A stretch of DNA of 43,873 nt from Phoronis australis (Eukaryota > Phoronida > Phoronidae), in NCBI GenBank assembly GCA_002633005.1, contig NMRA01000837.1, positions 82,216 to 126,088 on the forward strand, read 5' to 3'. Position 1 is the stretch's first letter, and each line of letters starts with the position of its first letter. The notes beneath the pieces are model-generated. The model had not been told where the DNA came from, searched no databases, and saw nothing but the letters and a program-made list of their open reading frames with translations. This document shows, piece by piece, positions 22,017 through 32,216 of this stretch. Made by a program: the position numbers and the translations under genes.

Positions 22017-24417
22017 TTACTGAAAATTAGACAGCAGACGATATTTTATTAAACTTTGCGCTGAGTAGTGCCATGCGAGCAACGCGTTTTCCTTAGGGTT
22101 ATAACTAAGACTGACGAACCTGTGGTCTTTGTCGTAGGTGTGAAATTTGATGGAGTGGCTCTTCTGTTGGTATGTAACAGAGTCGAAAGAGTACTGAATG
22201 TAGTTCGACGACGAAGAATAGTGGTAGGTGGAGTAAAGTGTACCGCAGACCATGAACGCGTTTCCCTGGGTATGCTTAACAACAGAAGTTCGCCACGTTT
22301 GCAATTGTACTAAATTATCAGGATCTAGTTTACTGAACGCCATATATCTGTTACCAGTTGAAGATTCCGGAAATATGACCCACAAACCCCGTTCATCTAC
22401 CTCAAAGTCAATTTGATCGTACAAATTGCCATGTTCATAGTAACCATAACTATATCGAGCGCCATGTGCCCCACTCAGTGTGCGCTCTACGATTTTGCCG
22501 GTTTTAAGATCGTATCGAACCATTACATTACTATTATACTTGTTACAGTAAAACGCTCCTTTATACACAACGTGACCCATGCCGTCACATGAAAATGGCA
22601 GTGTGAAAACTACTGGGTTCTCGTTGGATTTTAACGACGCTTCGGATTTATATTCTAAGAGCTGGCTGACACTACTATAACCCTTAGTTATCCACACTTT
22701 ATCGTCGTCCGAAGCTGCGTCCTTCATCCACACACCAGTGTTACCCAAGCTGTTGTCTTGGTAGATAACTTCTGCCTCACCTATGGCATCGAAGGACCGT
22801 CTACAAGACTCTGGAATACACGATACTTGGCGTGTGAATTGCCTCTTCGCCATTTTGTTTCGATGATCATCATATACTAACGGCACTTCTGTTAAACTTT
22901 CGACGTTTTTGTTTAGCTGGCTAAACACGACAGTCGAATTAGATCTTTTACTCTCATAAAATAAATCTCATATTCTCTAACTTTATAGGATTCAATAACA
23001 ATTGCTAACAAAAATTCTTGGGCCCGTTGGCCAACCCTAAAACTGCGAGTTCTAAAATGGCTCATAAATCCATTGCCTGTGATTTGAGCAGAAGACACAA
23101 ATAGTACGTCATACTCAACAGTCATGCCTGCCGCATACTTTAATGCCAAATATGGCGGACCCGTTATATAGTGCATTCCTAAATGTTACACTCAAGTGCA
23201 TCCGTGGTTGAATTTCGTATACACTACGGAAGAATCTCGCGAAGGAAGCTTAGTGAATAACAATAGCTGTAATGCCAGGTTCTCGCGTCCACCGGCACGC
23301 ACGTCCGGCTAGACAATACACTGCCCAGAAACAGTCACGTTTCCATGGTGAACGCTCTTTATGGTACTTTTAACGCAGTGAAAAAGTATGTGAATTAAAG
23401 TTCGTAAGTCAGGCAAATTCGCATCGCCGGGATAAAAATTGCAATGACTTTTGTAAACGTTTGATCTACAGTTTCCACGTCAGCTATTTCTCGTACATGT
23501 AAATAAATGAGAAAACGAGTTACCTGATGTGATAGATTTCTGCAAGTTGTAGTCCAGCTGAAGGGACTGTAGTTCGTGTTCAGCCTTCGTGTAGGAAATA
23601 TGAAGATTTCTCAACGACTGCGTGGCAGTAAGTAGATCAAGAGTCATTTGCTGACATTCACCATCGGGTTTTGAGGGCACTGTAGGGCCAGGGCTCACAG
23701 TCTTCGTTACCTTCGGGCAGGAGTCTGTAAGGTTCTTGATTTCTTCTCGGAGGTCTACGATGTTGTTGCTGCAAATTGCAATTAAAGATGTCATATTTCA
23801 CATATGAGTTGGGAGGAATTTTCATGTTGCGATAAGTGGGCTAAGTCAGCCGCTCGATTTGGCGGGACAGGACGCGAGTTTACAGCAGATGAAATGAGTA
23901 TCTTTTAAAAAGCTTGGTTGTCACAGATCCAATAGTATGATCATCAATGATTTTGTATTATACGCAGAGCGTGACCATAGACAATAACGAACTGGCTGTT
24001 TTCCAAGCCAAGACCAGAAACTACTCGCCTAGGTTATTTATGCACCACTGAACACCAGCTATAGAGGTTTATGTGACTGAAAGAAAAACGATCCTTTTTG
24101 GGCAGGTGGGTTTATCGTAGATTAATTTTGGTTTTAGCTCACATTTCAGATAGAGCATGCACTAACGATACAGGAGAACACTTACTCAGTTACGGGACTT
24201 ACCTTTGCTGGCGAATAACCTGAACCAGAGTTTCCGTCTGGCACTTGTCACCGGAAGGAATAAAAACGAGGAGTCCATTGGGCAGTCTGTGGGCAACGTT
24301 TGAGCTGGGAGTAATAACTACTTGGCCAGAAGATAGTTGTAAAGCGACACCGAGGATTAGTGTATGAAGCAGCATGTTGGTTGTTTTAATCAAGCTGTTA
24401 CTGCTGTCCATAGACAA
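22017..24417 (-). CDS. Secreted olfactomedin-domain protein A
   Basis: Exons in coding order 24203..24417, 23524..23768 and 22017..22810; all junctions are GT-AG with matching phase, giving 417 residues. Residues 1-32 hold the signal peptide. Met1, Met3 and Met15 are possible starts, and Met15 gives the most typical one (MLLHTLILGVALQLSSG). A short PNGLLVFIPSGDKC segment follows, then an NLT glycosylation site, a Pro-rich linker and a leucine-heptad coiled coil (about 120-150). The olfactomedin domain fills the last exon from Cys156, with GVWMKD, CDGMGHVVYKGAFYC, GLWVI and AFMVCGTLY. Such proteins are extracellular, often multimerise through the coiled coil and bind receptors or matrix. The calcium-site Asp and Asn are kept (QIDFEVDE, GNAFMVCG) but the second Asp is Ser (SLSYNPKE). 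Paralogue of B and C. The last acceptor was chosen over one at about 22880 by alignment with B and C. Confidence 0.9.
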
Positions 24418-27400
24418 CTCTATATTCTAAAAACGGTGTACCGATGATGGCTTATAGTTTTGTGTAAACTTCGTCTGATTGGTGGAATAGAATGTATCTC
24501 CGTTCATCTCAAGCTGCGCTCCGCCCATTTATCTAGGGCTCAACTTCTTATCATAAATCCAGTAACAACTTCTCGATGCTTGTATCAACGGAATTTACCT
24601 GTTTCTGAATCAATTTTAATTGTCGCTGTACTGTACTTGTATTTAATAAACCTTCAGTGAATTTGATTGAGGTATAAGCTTCTTGTCAGTCCTCATTTAG
24701 TTGATCTCTACTGCCTTTCTTCAAAGAACCCAAATGTTGAGGGTCAGCTGACTAATACAACAACGAGACCATTACTCTCTCCCGGTCAAAACCCGTTTCA
24801 CTTTTGCATTTGTCCCCATGCTCCTTAAAAAGAACTCCCGGGTTGCTATTCGTTTCGTCCTCCCACCAAGTCGTCAACAATTTCGCGTTTGATTCCCCGT
24901 TGAATACTTTTGCCTACGCTAGAGAGCATTTGCATAACAAAAACTACTATAAGACCCTGCTTTCGTCAAAATAACTTTTAATTTAGATCAATAATAGTTA
25001 TGAACGTGGTACCAACTTTTTCCTTTATAAAATTAGAGGTAATTTCTGGGGTTCGTTATTTCTTGAGATCACTTTCCATGCGCGCACCTAGCCTAAAAAT
25101 GAGGGGGCTCGAACTTTTGAGAACGTGGACCTTCACAGGATTCACAGGACACGTTCAGAGATATGAATTGTGCATTCGCCGAATTTTGGTAGTTCCGGGG
25201 TTTTTAGCGGACTTTTGTCTCGTTTTCTACCTTTTCGGAGTTTTTGATTATCTGAGGGGGACCTTTTTGCTCACTTCACCAAATGGAGGGAGCCCTCCCC
25301 CTGGGTGTGCGCATGCGTTCAACAAGTTGGCTTGTCACGGTGTGTCGTGTTGTGCACCGAGCATACTCTCAGTCGTTTCCAAGTCCAGAAATCAATCAAC
25401 ATCATCTCCGAATGCCACAACATTAGACTACCAAGCCTTAAATAATTTTCGGTCCCACATAAATCGTCCACTACAACATTATAACTAAAGTAAATGAGTT
25501 TTCGCAATATTTGCAGTTCGGGCAATTATATAATTCTAGTGCACAAAACACGAAGCAGCAAAGAAAGTGCGCAACAACCTTAGACTTTCAAGTGTTTTGT
25601 AGTCAAATCAAGTATTCTGAGAAGTATGAGAAAATAACAAGAAAAATATTTGTTCTAGTGGAGATCATTTGATAAAAGTGACAAGTGTGGTTTCAAATGT
25701 TCGAATGACCTAGATTTTAAAGAATAATTTAAAAGTGATGTAAACATCATTGATAAAAATATTTATTTAGTTTATCTTTGAGATTTTAAAGTATAGAGTT
25801 CAATTTGTTGTGGTAAAGAAGACGTGTTGGGAACTGAATTTAAGATAATTAGTCATATTTTTAGACTATGTTTACGCCATACTATCTGGTTTGAGAACTT
25901 TAGACCTCCTACATAAATATGACTGAACTTGTTTTGTCGTATTTGGATAATGTCCAGATTTAATCATGGATGAAACACGCACACGGAAATACTAAAGCGA
26001 AGAGTTGATAATTATGGTTACAAACCAATGATACTAATAAAAATAGATATCATGATTCATCAATTTGAATGGAACGATAAACAATCTCGTGGGTTGGTTG
26101 TTCGCCAGGCAGTTAATTGTTTATTATGGTTAAACGAGGTTTGAAAACCGAGTTTTGGCACCACAATAGGGGCGTGCCTCCGACGGGATGATGGTGACGC
26201 AAGCGGCCAGAGCTGGAGAGACTATACAAAACTGGCAATAACTGGCCCGGCACTATTCTCTTCCGTCTATGGCGGCGCTTATCCCAACTACACTACTGTT
26301 GGACTCCTTTAAACTTACCTATTTTTGCGATGTAAAAAAGTAGTGAAACCTCTCACTTATTCATAGAGAAGGTGTTTAGAGTCAACATGTGTTTTCAGTG
26401 ATACTTCTCTAAAAAGTTATGGTGGTAAGGAATTGCTTTTCAAAAATGCCTTGGGAAAAGAACACCGCTAGAACTCAGTTTACTTTTGTCGAAGAAAATA
26501 CAGTTCCACATATAACGTTGGTTATGCTTATTGTGCAAACTCTAGAAGTTACATCAAACAAACAAGTTTATTACGCTGGCTGTTTAGTTGACTAAAAAGC
26601 GAGAATGGGTCTCAAAATATTTCATATCTTGACAAGATATTCAATTTCCGTTACCAATAAAAACATCGGAACCATCAGCGACCCCACGAAAGCTCTTCAT
26701 TAGGGTTTATTGGGCTTGACCAAGTGAACCCTAAAATTGCGAAATTTTGAAAATGGCGCATTTACGCATTGCCTCTCATTTGAATTGGTAACGGAATTAG
26801 CACCCTAGCACGACAAGGAGACTGATTTTACCAGAGTAAAAGTCCTAATTTGATTTTCGTTTTATAGCCAGCTAAAAAGGACGAAATTCAAATTTAATAC
26901 ACGAATTTCCGTAATTCTAATGGAGAAGCTGGGTGATACCTGACACTTTCTAAAAACTTCGACAGATTGATTCACCCACATTAGGCCCATTTTGTCATCT
27001 TTTGGCCCATAAACGCATTGGTGAAAACAAAGGGTATGGTAGAAATGTGGCAATGAATTGGACACAGACTTGAATTAAAGAATGTATTTTGTTTCGCAGG
27101 CAGAGATGGAGCACTCTGGCTCCATGAATGTGGCTGCACAAAAGGCTAGTACACTCCACTAGCACTCCGATAATTTCTCTGACACATGTTTTTCACGTGA
27201 AGATCTTTTATTGTCAATCTTTGAATGATCAACAATCTAAGGCATTTTCACGGTAGTTATAAATTGTTTTGCAGCCCGGTTTTGCAACTGCGGATTTTAT
27301 ACTCTGTTACGGTACATGAACAATCTCAGTTTATGATTTGCAAATTTACCTTTGTCCTCTGCTGCTCAGCAAATGCGGCGGTTTAAAGTATAAAAATCGT

Positions 27401-29437
27401 TTTTTACAGATAATGCGTACCTTAAAATGTGGAATACTACATTTTGAGAAAAAATAATTGCCATGTCAAATTACTCAAGAAATATTTTCCTTCAGCTCTG
27501 GGCTCACGGACTTCTTCAGGTGAAAACCTTTATAATTAGATATAGCTGTATTGTAAGGGAAATATTTGGTAATGCTGTAATATGTGCAGATTTGCTAACG
27601 AGTTGCATTTTTACACGGATGCGTTGTGTCTGTAGATGTATTCCATATGTTTCTGAAGTTATTAGGGTTGTAGGCTACATTCTATAATTGTTGAAATAAA
27701 AAATAAAACAAGTGAGATGTATGTTGGAATAGAAAAGGAAAAGCAACAGGTCATTAAGCAATGCATTGCAATGAATCACAGCATACTTATTAAATGCATT
27801 TTTATTACAATATGAAGCTAGGGGTTTGCACCTTCTTCCTATATAGGATTCTAATCTCTAACCCAGACTCAACTAGGAGTTGAGCCTGGTGTAGATCTGC
27901 TACATCTGGTTCTCTATTAGCCAATCACAAAAACCAATGCTTTTACAACTTATTATTAACCCAGTTACTAAATGAGATGAAAATTGTGACGATCGCCGTA
28001 CCAGCAAATAACAAGTCACTTGAGCGGATAGAATAATATCTCAGAAAAGGAACAGCATGCAACTGAAAACTTTAAATACACATTCGTCACAGAAGAATTA
28101 CATAAAACGGGAGAAAAAAACGACATCTTGAGATTTACACCCAAATCATATAATGCGCAGCTTACTATAGTAAAAATTGATCGAATGACCTCGTTTTCAA
28201 GATCTACACCAGATTGAAATGTACAGTCTGGACTCGAGACTATATGATTTCATAAGCTTTTGTTTTATAGTGCGCGTGCGCAAACAGTCCCCCCAAAACA
28301 AAAGCCTATGGGACTATATTCGATATTTTTTTGAAATATAAGAATTTTGGCTTACTCTTTGTGCCACAATTAAACATTCCATGGTTTGTTTGGTATTGAA
28401 GCAAAACAAGATTTTGTAAGAAACACTACACTGTTTACTTTCGCACGTCTATGACTGTCTATAAGATAAAGTTTAAGTAAGGTACCATCAATAACATAAT
28501 CCTCTTTTGAAGGTGATATAATCCATGTTCTACTTTTTTCATAGGCACATCTGCTCTTCAAAAGCAAAGGCAATTTGTTCTTATCCTTTGTTTGAACTGA
28601 AATTGGTTACCGTAGGTCGCCGCAGTGGCACTCCGTGAAAGTCATTTTGCCTTGACCACTGAACTCACTGGTCCTGGCCGGAAACAATGAAGACCCATTC
28701 GTTCTTTTCAAAGCTAAAATCATTTCTAATCAGAGTAAGAGACAAAATGACACTAATTTCATAACCACATTTTGACCAAATGCGCGGGTTTGTTTACCCG
28801 GTATCTACACACCAGTCGTAATTCTATGTCGATGCCGCTGGGATATTTTCCGTGTATAGGCCCCTTGTTTCGAAACGGGCTTACATTCAGAGAGTGAAAA
28901 CGTTTCCTCTTAATTCCACCTTCAATCGCCTAAGTAACCGTTCTGGACCGGCAACCTCCAAACCTGCGGCACATTCAATACCTGCGTCCCCAAACTCAAC
29001 ACGAATATACTCCATATCCGGTTGTGATCAAACTTTTAAAATATCCGGTGGACCAGAGAACAAAGACTGTTTAAGAATCTGGTCTCCGGGTACGGAGTTT
29101 GGTCACAAGGTATATATTTTTTCGGGGCTTATTTGGAATTTAGGGATATGGGTATGGAATTTGTGCCGTTGGTTTTGTGTGTGCTAGTCCATGACTGAGG
29201 TTATGGGGATCGTAGCTGGAACTAAAATGGGTCCCCGGAATCGTTGCCACTCCTTGATATTTAGAGTACTAGAAAGGCGAGAAATGTTCCATTTTCCATA
29301 CATAAGCTCTGGGGCTTAATGTCAGGAAATCCCTGTAAGGACATTCAGCCTGAACGTCTCGGAAGGAAACAAAACTTAGTTCAAAATATTACTTTAACCT
29401 CGACATAATACATAGCTTGATATACAAAACACGGATG
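24418..29437. other. Gene-free stretch between olfactomedin genes A and B
   Basis: About 5 kb holding the promoter of A and the 3' flank of B. A 162-codon open frame (25000-25488) has no signature and no conserved features and is not called. A perfect 7-bp hairpin with a 3-base loop (CTCAACT/AGTTGAG) lies at 27868-27884. Nothing else was recognised. Confidence 0.4.
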
Positions 29438-31008
29438 CTACTGAAACGAAGACAGCAGAGGGTATCTAATCAAACTTCCGGAATAGTAATGCCATGCATA
29501 AAGTGCCCTCTCTTTGGAATTGTAACTCAAACTGGAAAACTGATGGTCGTACTTGTATGTATGAAACGGGATCTGCGAACTAGGGAAACTTTTAGCCGTA
29601 AATGTAACAGAGTCATATGAATAGCTAACATAATTGGACGTACTGCTGTATGACGCCATTGTATACAATTTTCCGCAAACTAAGAACGCCTCTCCGTAAC
29701 TCCTTTTTTGCACACTTGTGCGCCACGAATGCAAAATATTCAAATTGTCTGGGTCAATCTTACTGAAAGTCAGTTGTCGTCTACTATGATCAGGGTTTAC
29801 GTAAATTACCCACAACCCAAGTTCATCCGCGGCAAAATCAATCCCGTTGTACAGCGTCCACTGGTAACTTCCCGGGTAACCATAACTGGAATGGTAATAC
29901 CGGCCCGTAAATGTGGGTAAATCTCGATAGATAACCTTCTGTGTTTTAAGATCGAAACGCATGATGTCATCAGTGTTGTACTGATTGCAATAAAAAGCTC
30001 CGTTATATACAACGTGACCCGTTCCATCACAGCTAGTTGGTATGGTGTATGTTTTTGTGGGTTGATTTGCAATTAAATGCGATTCTGTCTCGTACTCAAC
30101 GAGTTGGTTTACACCGCTGTACCCCGCCATCACCCAAACTTTATTGTCGTCTGCTTTCGGGTCTTTCATCCACGCGCCGATTCTACCATGTTGTTCGTAC
30201 ACTTGGTGAACGATCTGCCCCTCACCAACGCCGTCGAAAGGTCGGACACAGCGACCTACAATAACCACACAAGAAAGGCGATAACTTGCTAAATGAGAGC
30301 TTTTAGCCCAGTTGACATCCTTCCTGTGTTTATCAGAATAGAGCGCATAAGATTTTAGCAGGCTATGAATCGGACGTAGGTAAAAGAAACATGATATCGA
30401 TAAAGTAAAGAGCATGATGAAAGATTAATGTTTGAGGCTATCTTCCACTCAGAACAATAAAGTTTGAAACCTATAGCACAAACATAGCTTCGGTAGTCTC
30501 CTCACTAAATCGAAGAAACAAACAACTTTTAATGAATTATAAAACAGTAGACCAGAAGGAAAAAACATGGCTATAGCTAAGACTTACGACTTCGAATCGC
30601 TCTGTTCTTCTGATATTCCTTCTTCATGTCTTTCAAACGTAGTTCACTTGTCGTTAACTTCACACTAAGCTCTACCAGCTTTGTTGACGTTTCATTAACT
30701 ACAGTCTTCATGGCTTCTAAACATTTGGCAGGAGGTATTTCCGTAGGCTTTGGCGTTGTCTTTGCAAGACCGACATTTGGACAAATCTCATTGATGGACG
30801 AAACTTTCATTGTCATGTCTTCGATGGTTTTTTGCTGCTTCGAAGCTACAGCTGCAAGTGTGGGGTAACTTCCGTTCTTGCACTGATCGGACGGAACAAA
30901 CAGAAGAATGCCGCTCGGTAAACCTGCCACTAGTTCTTTCTGGGGATTTACAAGAATTTGTTGGTTAGATGCGGATAGTATACTCATAAACACTGCTACT
31001 GCTAACAT
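29438..31008 (-). CDS. Secreted olfactomedin-domain protein B
   Basis: Two exons, 30588..31008 then 29438..30255, with a 332-bp GT-AG intron in phase 1; the product is 412 residues. Order: signal peptide (about 1-16), PSGILLFVPSDQC segment homologous to the one in A, Thr/Pro-rich linker, coiled coil with heptads (about 96-135), then the olfactomedin domain from Cys143. Domain marks are GAWMKDPKADDNKVW, CDGTGHVVYNGAFYC, GLWVIY and AFLVCGKLY. Of the calcium ligands known in myocilin only the first Asp remains (GIDFAADE); Asn is Glu (GEAFLVCG) and the second Asp is Ser (SLSYNSKE). RSRR at 139-142, across the splice junction, fits the minimal furin site and would free the olfactomedin domain from the coiled coil. 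Start ATG at 31008 is the only one that gives a signal peptide. Head to head with C. Confidence 0.92.
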
Positions 31009-32216
31009 TTTGTATGTCGACGTTGGTCTGCTTATGCTTCATTCACTGGTCAACAACAATGTTGTCTCGCGACCGTACAAATTTGTTAGGTCACTCCGCT
31101 TGCTATTGGTTGTTGATAAGTACGTAGGTCAACGCTTAGCACGCTGTTCTTTACATGAATTTATTCATCGATGTCGATATACTCGGGAGCATCCTGCCCA
31201 GGTTTCACACCCTATTTAAACGTATAGATGGCAGATGGCCAAAAAAGCTTCAAGGACCGTGATCTGCTCGCGCATCCCATGGAACCCCACAAATTGACGC
31301 TTTACAATACAAAATTACGTTGCCACCGCAGCAACAGTTTTGTACAGGTTAACATTTTTATAACAATCAAATGGAATTTTTGTTTAAAGTTTCAGTTTAC
31401 CAATATGGTGCAATAGCTTAGACGAAAGGAAAGTAATTGTTCACTATCACGAGCTTTGCGCGTAGACGTGCAAGTCTTTTCTGGAGCCCCAGTTTACTTT
31501 AACAAAACGTTAGTTGTACTCATATGACTTCATCGAGACATTTTGTATTCCTTCCCTTCAGCCTGTAAATGTTGTACATACCATCCAGGCGGTTTTGTTA
31601 ACTTCGCAATTATCAAAGCCAAGATTAAAAACTATTTTGCTTTTGCATGATTGCAGATGGCAAGTCTACAGTTGAAGCCGTTTGTACTATATTTCTGAAC
31701 ATATTGTCATGGCACAAAATATTCCTTCAGGAATCGCATGTCACTTTTAGACAGTTTAGACATTTAAAACTTGAGTGCTATCATATTTTACTAATACAAA
31801 GTAGTAACATATTACCAGAAAACAATGACATTTTTGCAAAAAAAATAGACAGTGCTAAAGTTTGATGATTATCCACTTTTGATCCACGCAAAATCACTGT
31901 CTGAGTATCATGACACCTAGAAGACACATTCGATCGAAGCTAAATAAGACTAATGAGATGTTTTTGATTCATGTTGGACAACTAAACTTATAACCTTTGG
32001 ATCGTCATTGAGCTCAAGTGTCTCGACCACAAAATTCAACCCTGGATGCTTATCAAATGAAGAACACTTCGTCAGTCACAGACGTCAATCACTTAACCCC
32101 GCCTTCATGTTATCTTCGTAACCAAACAAAATATCACCAGAAACTTCCAACGGACAACAAAATCTTTAGAGAGTACAGTGGGGTGCAGACCAATTTTAAG
32201 AGGTCCCTACAACAAA
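31009..32216. promoter_or_regulatory. Shared intergenic region between divergent olfactomedin genes B and C
   Basis: About 1.2 kb separating the start codons of B (minus) and C (plus), so it should hold both promoters. A TATA-like TTTAAATAG (minus strand, about 31208-31217) lies some 200 bases upstream of B. No clear core promoter was seen for C. No gene is present. Confidence 0.4.

Noticed and set aside
22811-22928. Upstream extension of the last exon of gene A (acceptor at about 22880)
   Set aside because: Phase would fit, but alignment with B and C supports the acceptor at 22811, directly before the first domain cysteine.
25000-25488. 162-codon open frame on the plus strand
   Set aside because: No recognisable motif, low-complexity and repeat-like text at its centre, no nearby splice or promoter support.
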